Positions 11,140 to 23,202 of a stretch of DNA of 64,000 nt are shown piece after piece. Every line of letters starts with the position of its first letter. Position 1 is the first letter of the stretch. The stretch lies in contig JAEUWY010000002.1 in NCBI GenBank assembly GCA_022059125.1, positions 3,534,001 to 3,598,000 of the forward strand, written 5' to 3'. The position numbers and the translations under genes were made by a program. The notes beneath the pieces are model-generated. The model saw nothing but the letters and a program-made list of their open reading frames with translations. It did no database searches and had not been told where the DNA came from. This stretch comes from Corynespora cassiicola (lineage: Eukaryota; Ascomycota; Dothideomycetes; Pleosporales; Corynesporascaceae).

Positions 11140-13547
11140 CGAGGTTGTCGGATTCTAGGGTCATTTCTCCCAGGACCGGAGTCGTAGTTGTGATGTCGCA
11201 ATAAAGCACCTAAGCTGCACGTGGGCGCCATCATCGACATTTTGGCAACCGCACGGGTGCAGGGTCTCTACACCGCCGTATTGTTTCCAATGGTAGCCTC
11301 AGGTGTCCGGGCCAGACCCATGTGGTGGTGCCCGGCTGCATCGCCATCCGCTATCAGGGTCGGCTAGTTGCGGAGAAAAACGTGGTGGAGATGTGGCCGA
11401 TTGGACATGAAAATTTCGCCTGTCGTAATGGTTGCTCGCTGCCATGGTTTTGCACCGAGCGATCACTTGTCGCTCATGCGGAACACCTCACCAGGCGCTG
11501 AACTTATTTCTGTCGGCCGTTTTGCGCTATGTGCTAGACCAGCCACAATCAGGGTGTGAGTGGCGTAATCGGTTGGCTAGATGACTAGCCCTTACTTGTC
11601 CCGAAAGTCTAATTAGCTAGCTCTACAAAACTTTGGAAAGATTGGGTGGAGGCTACGCCCCCCAAAGGCTAACGATTGTCAGATCCGAGGCCGGGGCAAA
11701 CGGAGGTTTAAGAACAACCGAGAGAATCAGTTGAGGGGGAGCTAAGATTATTCGCCATCCTCACCAAAAGTCATTACCAGCCTTTTCACGACTCACGAAT
11801 CAGTTTTTACACTTACTTTCGGTCTGGATTTCCAAGCCTTGTACGCTATCGTTGTATAGTGCCTCCTTCATATATCCAAAGGGCCCAAGAAGTATATTGA
11901 TGCGGTAAGCTGCTACTTTTCAAACACCCTCTTATCGCGATCCATGTAACCGAGAGTTTTAACTGTAAATTTCAATATACGATGAGGGGCTCAGGTTGAG
12001 TCTCATTGGATAATGAAAGGATCACATATACACTAAAGTCAGCCGCCGATCTTGGCCTTGGAGAACGGTCGTGTCATTTGCGCGGGACATCTAGGTCCCA
12101 GGACACCTGAAGCCATGCATCGCTTTTCTCTCCGGGCGATGGACGATGCCCAAAGACATCGGGCATCATTCAGCTTCTTATATGAGTTCCACGAACCCGA
12201 GACCATTGACTGGACAAAGCAAAATCGGAGTCCATGATGCTTCATACGGATGTGTTGGCCATACCATGAAAGTTCTCAGATTGACATCGAAGATATTATG
12301 TGGCCTTTGCATAACTCAGCTCATGTAGTCGCTGGCATTCAATAGAGATTCAATCGTCTGCTGATGGGGTTAGTTGGATCGACATCCACGATGATCTCAC
12401 GGGGCTGAAAAAGTGGAGGTAGGTGAGGCGAGACTGTTTGATGCTGAGAAATGATACCCGACTCTGGAACGATATTCTGGGCGCTCCAAATCCGCATTTA
12501 CGGGTCTTCTAATAAGATATTGCAATCTTCAGTGGCAATGTACGGAGTCTGGGGAGTAGTGGTGCATCAATCATGGGGGTATTGACTAAGCGGATGCGCT
12601 AGTAACGGAGAGAACCCCGCTATGAAGTTCAGGAAGCCATGGCCAACCTGCTTTGGCGAAAACCTAGTCCTCTATCGGCATCGTATTCAATTTTGGGGCA
12701 TCAACAACCATACACGATGGTGTCTTGGGGGCTAGTACGAGAATTTAGGAAGGTAGACCGGTAGATGGCTGTTCTGTTCCCGAAGTTTTGGAGAGGTTTT
12801 GCCGTTGCGCAAAGACCATCATGGGTCTTTTCATGTGCATTCGTCAATCGCCATCGAGAAGGTTTTGATCGTCTAAAGGCTCCATATCGGTAGGGAGACA
12901 TGGACGACCATGAGTAATCCAGACCGGACCGACTGTAGCAAGCCAATGCCAATGACTCGCATCTATGAGATCTGAGAAACGGGGGAAATAAGCTTACAAG
13001 ATACGGAAAAAAAATTCAAGAGTACTATATAGCGCTTTTGTAGATGCAAGCTGGATGATGGACAATGAAATTAAGCATTGGACCGAACGGTTGGCTATGT
13101 CATGTGGTTTGACAGCAAGAGGAAAACAGCATATATGACTAATATAAAGATCTTAAGTATAAATTATAAGTTTAATAAAACAGAATGCACAGCTACAGAA
13201 GATCTTCGTGTTTCTACGTCCAAATGAATAGAAATTGTCAAGATTCACCAGCGACGGATTGGATACCGCTTAAACTTCTGTGAGATAGAACGGACCTTTC
13301 TAATGCCGTAGTTTTAGTGAGCAAATAAAGCTGTCTGCCAAGATCTAGAATACTTGTGAAAGCCATTTATGCTTCCAGATTATTACTAAATGTGTTTCTG
13401 CCATTTATTTTATCTCAGCAGCTTCTTCCGGGTCATAGGATAAGCAATTGATAGCTGCAGCCAGCAGCTAAAAAGCCTGTTATCAGTTTGAAAGATGATG
13501 TCTAAGCTACAAGAGCTTAGAAAAGGAGAACATACCGTGCAATATGC
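11140..13547. other. gene-free stretch before the transposon island
   Basis: About 2.4 kb of ordinary base composition. Frames such as 12039-12245 and 12701-12952 (minus) have no recognisable motif and no splice-linked partner. It may hold a decayed gene, but I cannot name one. Confidence 0.4.
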
Positions 13548-13549
13548 TA
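13548..13549. repeat. TA target-site duplication, left
   Basis: TA directly outside the left terminal inverted repeat, matched by TA at 23246-23247. A TA duplication is the mark of Tc1/mariner/pogo transposition. Confidence 0.75.
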
Positions 13550-13592
13550 ACGTAAAGGATAAGCGAGTCGCCAGGACAAGCGAGTCGCCGCC
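13550..13592 (+). repeat. left terminal inverted repeat of the DNA transposon
   Basis: 43 bp starting ACGTAAAGG, exact inverse of 23203-23245, with a looser match for roughly 15 bp more. It contains a 17-bp imperfect direct repeat, with AAGCGAGTCGCC occurring twice. This part kept its GC content because it has almost no CpA or TpG to mutate. Confidence 0.93.
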
Positions 13593-13649
13593 CCCCCTAA
13601 CTGCCCCAGCACGCGCATCTACCTACATAACCACTTTAGAAAAATACTG

Positions 13650-15148
13650 TAATAACTTAATATAGAGAGTAACTAAAGTAGTTATACTACTGTTTTATAT
13701 ATATAAAAGTTATAATTTTACTTTCTGCAGCGTGTATAGTGTATTTTTAACTACTAGCTGCTACTAAAATAAACTACTTTTTTACACCTTTTTTTATTTA
13801 ATTACTTTTTAATATTTTTTTAAGCTATAATTTTAGTCTTTTTAGCTTTTATTAAAGTTTTTTTATACTAAATTTTTTTTTTTTTTACTTTATACGCTAT
13901 ATAACAGTTTTATTAGTTTTTTTAAAGTTTTTAACTTACGTATAAAATAATATAACTTTATAAATTAGTATTACAGCATTTTTATTAAACTAAATAAATA
14001 TTTTAATAATAAAAATAGATAATAAATTTTTATATCTTTTAATTCTATTACAAATTAATATTAATTAAGCCTCTAGCTTATACGCGTTACTTAGTATTTT
14101 AGCTTTTTACTAAGTAGCTTTAAAAAAAACTAGCGTAAATATATATAGCTTTATATTAAGTTTTAATAGTATTACTTTTAAATTATAAAAAACTATTTTT
14201 ACTTTTTAGAAGCTTGCGCGTATATTACTTTTTATAAAAAATTATTTAAAAGTTTTTTTAAAAATTAGTAAAAAAATAATTTTATTAATATAGTTAATAT
14301 AATTATATGTTAAGCTAGAAATTTTATTACTGTACGCGCGCTTTAAAAGTAAAAAATACTTTATATTAAAAAACTAAAAAAAGTATAATAAATATAAAAG
14401 TATATAAAAAGTAATAATTTTACTTTTTTTACAGAAATTCTAAAAAGCTAAAAAATTATAGCTTTTATAGCTATTAATAATAAGTAGTTAATATATTTCT
14501 ACTATACAGCTCTGCGTATAAGTATTAAAATATTCTAACTAATATATTTTTAGCTTATTTATTATTTAGCCTATCTCGCTAAATAATATATATTAACTAA
14601 ATAAAATATTATTACTTTTGTACTACGCTTAAAAATAGTACTTATTTATAAAAATAATAAAAAAAAAAATTACTTAGCTGTACGCGTTAATTCTCTAAAT
14701 TACTATAATTTACTTTTAATTATTTAGCTAAATACTTTTAAATTAATTTTATTTTTCTAATACTGTAACTACTAATTAAGCTAATATTATATTTATTATA
14801 AAGTCTGTTTCGTTAAAGTTATACGTATTTTTATTAATAATATTATATTTTTTTTTTATATAATATAGTAGCTTAAACTAAAAATATATAATTTTAGAAT
14901 TTTTATATAAAACCTGCTAGTAATTTTACTAGTAAGTTAATTAAACTTAAAAGTTTAGCTAACGCTTAATAAAGTTGTTAAACTACTTAATATTAATATA
15001 ACCTGCTTTTTACTTAGTAAGTAACTAATTAGTTATATTATATATAGTATTTAGTGTAGACGTAAATTTTTATAAATCTAGCTTAAAAATATAAGTAATA
15101 ATTACTTTTTTTTAAGTTTAGTTAATTATTTTAAGTTAAGCTAATAAT
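13650..15148 (-). pseudogene. transposase relic (DDE_1, Fot1/Pot2-like), main part
   Basis: Minus-strand frame full of stops but still readable as a pogo-type DDE transposase. About 14,310-14,520 carries a block that lines up with the 'RLLI-DGH-SH...FC...PPHSSHLLQPLDVG-F-PLKRAYS' region: LLII then Asn at 14473-14475, where the catalytic Asp is expected (GAT to AAT), and LLKRAYSNKI near 14,310-14,340. Further down a KSNIRASF stretch (about 14,200) matches the KSNIRGAF segment after the catalytic domain. The stops and changes fit C-to-T mutation on either strand. The low-coordinate end is approximate. I aligned it from memory of the family, not with a search. Confidence 0.8.
15144..15148. repeat. 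5-bp target-site duplication of LTR element, low side
   Basis: ATAAT at 15144-15148 pairs with ACAAT at 22993-22997; the single difference is a C-to-T change in a CpA context, as RIP would give. Confidence 0.7.
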
Positions 15149-15365
15149 TATTAGATACGAATCTAAAGTAGAGTAAAGAGTTACTATAATACAGATAGAC
15201 AGATAAAGAGAACTAAAGTATATATTATTGTGTAAAAAGAGAGATAAATTGCTACTAAAACAGCTTACAGTAATTTAAAAATATATACTATTACGCTTAT
15301 AACTAAGCTAACCTAAAATATTTTATTATAAGCTATAATAGATTATAATAAGACACGGCCTTATA
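15149..15365 (-). repeat. 3' LTR (low-coordinate copy)
   Basis: 217 bp, direct repeat of 22777-22992. The differences I can see are transitions, plus one base in an A run. This copy has lost more G and C than the other. The expected TG...CA ends read TA...TA here, as RIP would produce. Confidence 0.88.
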
Positions 15366-18300
15366 TTATTTTTTTTTCTAATAGTATATAATTTTGTACA
15401 CTATTATGCCTATAAATAAAAATAATAGTAAATATAAATATTTATTTTATACTTTAGTTTTTATTTAAAAAGTAAGATTTATATTTTTAGATTTTTAGTA
15501 ATTTATAGCAGAATATAGTAACTCTATAGTTTAAAAATTATATTTAGTTTAGATATTCGGTTTTGTTACTATCTATAATAAAGTATAATAACTTTAGTTA
15601 TTTAATCTAGTAGTTAGAACTTATTAATTTAATTTTTTAGAATTTGCTATAGTTTACAGCAGTTTTTTCTATTTACTATAAAAGTTAAAATTTAACACTT
15701 TATTTTTTAGTAGGCTACTATAGGCTATAGTAGATATAATTATAACCAGTCTTACTCTTTCAGAATTAAATTAAAATTACTTTATTTTAGTAAAAAAAGT
15801 AAAAATAAAAAAGTAGAATGTTAAGAAAAGTTGCGGTAAAAAAGTTTTAATAGTAAAAAAATAAAAATACTTTTTAGAGATATATAAAAAGCTTTTTAAA
15901 CACTTTCTGGCTTCTAGTTTTTTTCTTTTTTACTTTTTACTTTTAATTTAGTAAGTTTTTTAAAATTTTCTTACGCTTTCTATTTTAAAGTATTATAGAA
16001 TACTGTACTTTATTATACTTTTTATTATAAAGTATTATAGAGTATTACAGTTTGTAATACTCTATAATATTTTATAATATTCTATTTTATTATATTATAG
16101 TTTTAACTAACTAGTTTAGAAACTGTATACGTAATAATTAGACTATTTTAAACTTTTCTACTCTTTAATAACTTATTTTACTCTATTATTATTTATTATA
16201 AACTCTACTAAAGTTAAAAACGATATTTTAGATAATAGCAGGTTTATCTATTACGTTTATACTTATTATATTTTTTTTTTTAGTAAAAAAAAGTATTAAT
16301 TTTTTAGGCAGATTAGTTGCCTATATTCTATTTTTAATAAATCTACTATAAATTTTTATAAAAAATAGTTAGTTAAAATAGAGAAAAGTAAGGTATTACC
16401 GTTTAAGCGGTGTTTTAAGTATTTTATTAGTAACTAAAAATGTTGTACGGTAAGTTTTTATTTTTTTTATAGCTATTTTAAACTATTCTAAGCTATTATA
16501 AAGCTTTTTAACCTATTTTTAGGTGCCTAAAGCTTTTTATAATAAGTATAATATAATTTATAATTTTCTGCTTGAGATTCGCCGCAGTTACTATATAGTT
16601 TAAATTACTATAGTTTTTAATAAAGCTGGAGTAGTTACTAAAAAAGCTCGTTATAAAAAAGTTTACTTTTAAAATAATAAAATAAAAATTTAGTAGTTTA
16701 AGTTAACCTGTATCTGTAAAGCGCTTTCTAAATATTTTTTATAATAATTTTTTTAGAATTTTCTATTTTAAAGCATTTTAGGCTATTTTAACACTTTATA
16801 GAGAGTTTATTCTTTATAATATTTATTTAATACTATATAATAGTACAGTTTCTGCTAATAATATTTTATAGTTTAAAATACGCTTTAGTAGACGTAAGTA
16901 AAACTCTAAAAGTATTACTGCTAAAATAAAAGCTAAAAAACGCACTTTTAAAGCTTTTATATCCGTTTAAATTAAAACTAATTAAAAAAAAAGTAATACG
17001 CTTAAGAAGAAGGTAATATAACCTATTATATACTATAATAGCTTATATTAATATTTTTTTTAGAGTTGTAGCAGTAAAGCTGTTTCTAGTCTAACTATTT
17101 TAGCTACTTAAAAGAAAAAAAAGTTAAAAGTTTAAATTATTAATTTTAAGGCTGAACGTGCGCGTGCTCTAAAAAATAAAAAAAATACTTTTACTAAAAA
17201 AATTAAAAAGTTCTAAAAATAGATTAAGTCTTTTACTGCGGCCTGTACTTAGTTAATATATAGTAGTATAGATTAGTATAGGTTTTTATAAAGTATTATA
17301 GCGTAAAAAGTCTGGGTTAGTTCTTTTTAGCTCCTTTTTTAATTTTATAGTTTTCTCTAAAGTATATAGATAATACCCGGGGTTTTCAGTAGCTTTCTAT
17401 CTAGTCTTTAAGTAGTTCTTTGTAATATAAGTTTTTTTACTTTAATATTTTTTTTTATATCTCTTTGTAATATTTTTTAGTTCTTTATAAATTATTTTAA
17501 GCTATAATAGGCTAGTAATATTTCTATAAGTTTTTTTAACCTCTTTGTATAGTTTTTAATTCTGTGTTTTTTTAAAATTATAGCGCTATTAAACACTTTT
17601 TTATATAAAAAACCTAATATTTTTTTTAGAAAAAAATATAAAGTAAAGGTAGCTATATTTTTTATTTCTTTTTTTTTAGCTAAATTTCCGGATACTAGCT
17701 TACTTAAAAGTTATCTAGCTTTTTTCTAGGTATATTAGTTTATTATAAGCTATAATAGGGCTTTATAGCGTAAAATAGTTTATTTTTTTTTTTTATTTAT
17801 TAGCTTTAAATACTTTTTTATTTTTAAAAATTATTAATTACGTTAGTATTTATATTTAGTCTAAATTTCTAAAAATTCTTTTTTTTAAAGTAACTTTTTT
17901 ATTTTACTAAATATTTTTAGATACCGACTAAAAATTCTCTCTAATTTAGTATTTTTTTAATAAAATAAATATTATTGTCTATTATGCGTAATATGTCTAC
18001 TAGTAATTTACTTTAGAGTTATATTATTTTTTTTTTAGTATATTTTTTTAGTAGTAATATATAGAAGACTAAGTGGATACTTTGTAGTTTAAATAGATCT
18101 ACTTTATATACATTTAGTCTAATCTAAGCTATAATAGTTTTTAGTTTTATATATTTCTAATCTAGCTTCTTTTTCAGCTTTATTAAGTATATATACCTAT
18201 TTAATATAAGTACTTTATCCTCTATTACTAAAAAAATATACTTTTTTTTCTTATTAAAGTACTTTTTTTAGTACTTATTTGCTACTTTAATTTTTTAGTA

Positions 18301-18779
18301 ATATTTTACTTATAAAGTAAGTACTTTCGCTGCTAAATTATTTTCTAAATATAATTTTCTACTACTTAGAAGTATTTTAGATTAGTCTAACGCTTTTAAG
18401 TCTGCTCTGTAGTATACTTAAAATAGTATAATTATAGTTATTATATATACGCTGTTATTATACGCAAATTCTGTAATTAGTAACTAAATTACCTAATTAT
18501 TCTGTTTTAAGTAATAATAGTATTTAAAATACTGTTTTAGAGTCTAATTTTATCTCTCTGTTTATTTATCTGTTTTTAAATAATAAGTAAAAAATAAAAT
18601 TTTTAAAGTACTTAAGTAGTAGTAAAAACTATTCTAATACTTAAAATTTATTAAAGGTTTTTAATCTGAAATAATATTTTTTAGAGTTCTATAAAGTTAA
18701 ACTATTTTTTTTATTTATACTTAAGCTAGATTTTAAGCAGTTTAATCCGCTTAAACTAGTATATAGTAAATTATTTTTA
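15366..18779. other. AT-rich interior of the LTR element, nothing readable
   Basis: About 3.4 kb between the integrase remnant and the 3' LTR. By position it should hold the end of pol and possibly a chromodomain or an extra frame, but I could not recognise any motif through the mutations. Confidence 0.5.
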
Positions 18780-18870
18780 TTAATTAGTCTACTACTACTA
18801 GTATTAAATTATATACTTAGCTAAAGTACTTTAATAGAGAGAGTTTAGTAATAAAGTCTATTGTAATGTC
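18780..18870 (-). pseudogene. integrase core relic
   Basis: The minus strand reads DITIDFITKLSLLKYFS then, after a stop, VYNLILVVVD. This fits the start of the Ty3/gypsy integrase catalytic core ('DxTMDFITGLPxS...YNxILVVVDRLTK'), with the first catalytic Asp in the DF pair and the last Arg turned into a stop. Confidence 0.85.
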
Positions 18871-20283
18871 TAACTACAGCTTATTAAAAACTAAAAAAAA
18901 ATTTAATAGACTATAAAAGCAGTATTTAGCTGTAACTAATTTTTTATATTTTAAATAGTTATTACAGTACGTTTCTACGTTTTTTCTAATTTTTTTTTAA
19001 TAGTACTTACGTCTAATTTTCTCTAGCGTTTTTTTTACTCTAAAGTAATCTGCTATTAAGCTATTATAGTATTTCTAAAATACTTTAGCTTTTTTTTAAT
19101 CTGTACTTAGTTGTAATTTTAACTAGTTAGTTATTTAACGTTATTTTAAAATAAAAATAAAAAGTTATTTTCTTTCTCTTTTTAAAAAAGTTTTTTATTT
19201 ATTTTTTTTACTGTTTTTACTATAAAAGTCTAAAGTTAAAATATTTCTATTTTTTTTTTCTAAACTTTCTCTTTCTGTTCTTTTTTTTTATTTTTCTTTT
19301 TTTTTAGGTAGTTTTTCTCTAATACAGGGTTTTAGAAACCTCTGATGTTTCACCTAAAATATTTTAGTACTATCTATATACTTTTTAAATAATTTTATAA
19401 TTATTACTAGTATTACGGGGTTTTGTAAAGATTTCCGGGTTATTATAGCTTATAGTAGCTTTATATAGACTTTATTACTCTTCTATAATAGTTATTAAAC
19501 TTCTTCTATATAATTTAACTTTTTTAATAAGCCGTCTGTAAAGTTCAGCTTCTCTAAATAATAAATTATAATAAAATTATCCTTTGTAAGTTTTTTATAT
19601 ACTTTAATTTAGTAGTAGTTAAGTGTTTTTATTTCTATAAACTATTTAAAGTTATTATAGTCTGTAAAAAGTTTAAATAGCGTTTTTTAAAAGTAGTATT
19701 ACTAATAAAATAAACTTTTATTTATTATAAGCAATTTTTTGTTATAAATATTATAATTATATTTAGCTTAGTTTATTTTTCTTAAAAAGAATCTAATAGG
19801 TCTTTATTAGTTCTTTCCGTTCTAGTCTAAGCTTTTTTAACTTATAATACTATAAATCGCGCTTTTTGAGGCATCTACTTTAATTTTTATTAGTTTTTAA
19901 AAGTTAAAGTAAGCTAAAATTAAAATTAAAAAAAAGGCATCTTTTATTTATATAAAAGCTTATTTTACTTTTTAATTAAAATTAACTTTTATACTTTTTT
20001 TTTTTTTAAGCGTAGCCGCCTCTAGCCGCATTTAGCTTTTTTTAAATTATTTTAGTTAATAGTAAAATAATACAGAAAAAGTTAGTAATAAACTTTTTAT
20101 AGAAATTTATAAAACTAATAAATACTCTAATATTTTTTACCGTTTTTAGCATTAGCCAGTTTTAAATTATTTTAACTTTTTCTAAATTAACTTTAATTCT
20201 TTCTAGATATATTATATATTTTAAGTATTCTACCTATTATATATAAAATTTATACTTACTAAGTTTTATATATAATTTAGCCT

Positions 20284-20509
20284 GCTTTAGTTTTTTTAAG
20301 ACTTCTCTAACGTAATCTATATAAGCTTTTTCTGTATCAGAATAGACTAAAATATTATCTAGATATATAATATACGTTATATTAACTAGCTCTGCTAAAG
20401 CTTAGTTAATATAAAATTAAAAAGTAGTAGAAGCGTTAGTTAGGCTAAAAAATATTACAAAATATTTAAAATAACTATATTTTATTTTAAAAGCTGTTTT
20501 CTATTTATC
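20284..20509 (-). pseudogene. reverse transcriptase relic
   Basis: The minus strand reads KTAFKIKYSYFKYFVIFF then SLTNASTTFQFYINQAL, and later IIYLDNILVYSDTE. These match the Ty3/gypsy reverse transcriptase blocks 'WKTAFRTRYGHFEY..MPFGLTNAPATFQ' and 'YLDDILIYS'. The conserved Trp before KTAF is a stop (20501-20503), and the second Asp of YLDD is Asn (20354-20356). Both changes are single G-to-A mutations of the kind RIP makes. Confidence 0.93.
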
Positions 20510-21591
20510 GCTTTTCTAAATACGTATTTTATAATATATTTCCTAAATATCCAGCTTTATAAACTATTTTACTTTTAATAATTTTTTTAAAAACTTAGCT
20601 ATAAGTAGTAATAAGTGCTAGTTTTTAACTATTATTTTATTTAAATTTTTATAATTAATATATAGTCGCAAAGTTCTATTTTTTTTTTTTATAAAAAGAA
20701 TAAATACTCTAGCTAGAGACTTTAACTGTTATATTTATTTTTTTTAAAAATATTTTTTTATATATTTATAAAAATATTTTAGTTTAACTGTTAATATATT
20801 ATAGAGTAGTTAGTAAAGTAGATTTATGCTAAGTTACAGCTCTATTATAAAATTTTAGTTACTATATATAAGTAGTACTAATACTTTGTTAGATTTAACT
20901 ATATTTTTAAATTTTTAGTATTTTAGTTTTAAAACGGGTGTTTTTAGCTTAGGCGCTGACGTATTCTAAAATTAACTAATTAAATAAATATAAATATCTG
21001 TATTAGAACTTAAAAGTATTCTTTTAAACTAATTTACGTTCTTTATAGCTACTTTTATATATTTTAAACTATTATAGCTTTTAATATTTTTAAAGAGTAT
21101 TTTTTAGCTCCGAAAATTCAGCTTTAAATTAAACTAATTAATTTAAAATAGTTCTAAGTATATTAGCAGTTTTTTAAAATTAGTAACTATAAATAGAATT
21201 TTATAAATTTATATTCTGTTTTTTAAATTTTTAATACGTACTTCCGCGACTATAAACTTATAAATAGTATAATTTAATTTATTTAGAGATAGTAGAATAA
21301 TTTCTAGTACAGAATAAATAACTAAATTCTGTTTCTTTACTACTATTACTAAAATAATATTAAGCTATATTCTGCTATCTACTATAGTATCTAATTTTAT
21401 AAAACTTTTTATTTTTATTTTAAAAAAAAGTAGCGTAAATTTTTTAATATTTAGTATTTTTTTAAAATTTTCTAACTTTTTTACTTATATTAGGTTAATA
21501 TAAGCTAAAAAGTAGAAGTTTAATCTTTCTAGTTTTTAGCTTTTCTCTTTTTATTAAAAAAATAGATTTTTTTTTTTACTTTATTTGGGTA

Positions 21592-21630
21592 ACAGAGTGT
21601 AATATAACTCTGTTTTTTATAAATATAGCA
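21592..21630 (-). pseudogene. Gag zinc-knuckle relic
   Basis: The minus strand reads CYIYKKQSYITLC: the C-X2-C-X4-H-X4-C knuckle with the second Cys and the His both changed to Tyr (TGT to TAT, CAT to TAT). It lies between the 5' LTR and the reverse transcriptase, as Gag should. Confidence 0.65.
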
Positions 21631-22776
21631 CACTATATCTATTTTAGACTTTTTTTTATATTTTTAGAGCATTTTAGCCCGTTATAAGTTATTTTTACTT
21701 TTTTTTTTTTTTTAGCTTAATTTTATAAAATTAGAGTTTATTAGCGTACTAAATTCTTGCTTATCTTTTTTCTAACTTTTTTTTATTTTATTTTTCTATA
21801 ACAGATTTTTATAGATTCTATTCGCTTTCTGCTTTATTTATAAAAAATTTAAATAACTTTATTAAAAAAAGTATTATAATTTATATTAGACTTTTTCTAA
21901 AAGTACTTTAGTAAATTTAACTACTATTTTATAGAAGTTTAATTTTTTTATTTTTATTTATAAAAATTAAAAGTAATTAAAAAAGTTTGTTAGAAACTGT
22001 AAAAGCTTTTACTTATAAACTTTAATAAAATTATAAGTAAATTACTTATATTTCTCTACTATATCTAATACTTTTAGTATTTTTTTTTTAAGTTTTGCTA
22101 CGTAGAAGCTTAGTATAAGTTATTCTAGCGTATATATACTATATACGTCTTCTAAAAGGTTCTTATATTCTTACTTATATATTATAGACTAAATAAGATT
22201 TTTTATTTGTCTACTTTAAAATATTATAAGTTTTTTATATAATAGTTTTTATTATTACGAAGCTATTAGTTATAGTCTACTTTATTTTTTTTTTATAATA
22301 ATAAAGTAGTTTAGAGTATAGTAAATTCGTCCGTTCTAGTGCAGAATAAGCTATTATATTAATTTTTATATTACTTATAGCTTTATTAAAAGCTGTTATA
22401 TTACTCTGCTTGTATCTACAGCGTAATTTAAATAGTTATTATAGTTTTTTTTATTATTATTTATTTTTAAACTATTAGCGCAGTTTTTTTAATATTTTTA
22501 GTATTTTAGATTAAAGCAGAGTATTTATTTTTAGTTCTAGCAACAATAAAATCTCGCGATTCCCACTAAGCTCTACTAATCTAATATTATTCTGTCGTTA
22601 TTTATAGTTATTTTTTTATTTTTAACTACTTTTTTTACTATTTCTGTAGTATAAAGTGCTAATTTTTATTTTTTTAGTACTTTTAGAGGCACTAAGTAGA
22701 GTTTATAGATCTATATAGTTATTAGCTATAATAGTTTAACGCTATTTATTTTATACTATATAATAAGTAATTTAAA

Positions 22777-22992
22777 TATCAGGCACAAATCTAAAGTAAA
22801 GTAGAGAGTTACTATAATATAAATAGACAGATAAAAAGAACTAAAGTATATATTATTATATAAAAAAAAAATAAATTGCTGCTAAGACAGCTTGCAGCGA
22901 CTTAGAAATATATACTATCGCGCTTGTAACTAAGCTAACCTAGAACACCCTATTATAGGCTATAATAGGTTATGATAAGACACGGTCTTACA
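22777..22992 (-). repeat. 5' LTR (high-coordinate copy)
   Basis: 216 bp, direct repeat of 15149-15365, ends TA...CA. It keeps more G and C than its partner, so the two copies were mutated to different depths. Confidence 0.88.
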
Positions 22993-22997
22993 ACAAT
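22993..22997. repeat. 5-bp target-site duplication of LTR element, high side
   Basis: ACAAT directly after the LTR; its partner ATAAT is at 15144-15148. Confidence 0.7.
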
Positions 22998-23166
22998 CGC
23001 ATTACGCAGATTATCTAGTATATTAATTATAAAATATTATATAAAAAACGCTATACGCAGAAGCAGCGTGTTATATATTTTAAATAAAATTATTTTTAAT
23101 AGCTAAAAAAGTAAAAATTATAAATTTTTTATTATTTAATAATTAAGAGAATTTTAGTAGAGACAT
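22993..23166 (-). pseudogene. transposase relic, N-terminal part cut off by the LTR element
   Basis: Starts with an ATG at 23166 (minus), 37 bp inside the terminal repeat, and reads about 58 codons to the insertion point. The stretch RHAASAYSV-type (here HAASAYSVFYIIFYN) fits the helix-turn-helix at the start of pogo-type transposases ('AARxYxVPxTTLxxR'). The rest of the gene continues at 15148 on the far side of the retrotransposon. Confidence 0.75.
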
Positions 23167-23202
23167 AGTAGATATAGTTAGAAAGTGTTAGGGCAGTCAG
23201 GA

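Larger units (their letters stand above)
15149..22992 (-). mobile_element. Ty3/gypsy LTR retrotransposon, RIP-degraded
   Basis: A 7,844-bp element bounded by direct LTRs (15149-15365 and 22777-22992) and a 5-bp target duplication. On the minus strand the order is 5' LTR, Gag zinc knuckle (about 21,600), reverse transcriptase (about 20,400), integrase (about 18,800), 3' LTR; reverse transcriptase before integrase is the Ty3/gypsy order. A purine run (AGAAAAAAAA on the minus strand, about 15,367-15,380) lies just inside the 3' LTR, where a polypurine tract belongs. I could not find a clear tRNA primer site. Every reading frame is broken. It inserted into the transposase of the DNA transposon described around it. 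Confidence 0.92.

Noticed and set aside
13600..23200. AT-rich block as a centromere, mitochondrial insert or replication origin
   Set aside because: Terminal repeats, LTRs, target duplications and readable transposase, reverse transcriptase and integrase remnants explain it as RIP-mutated transposons.
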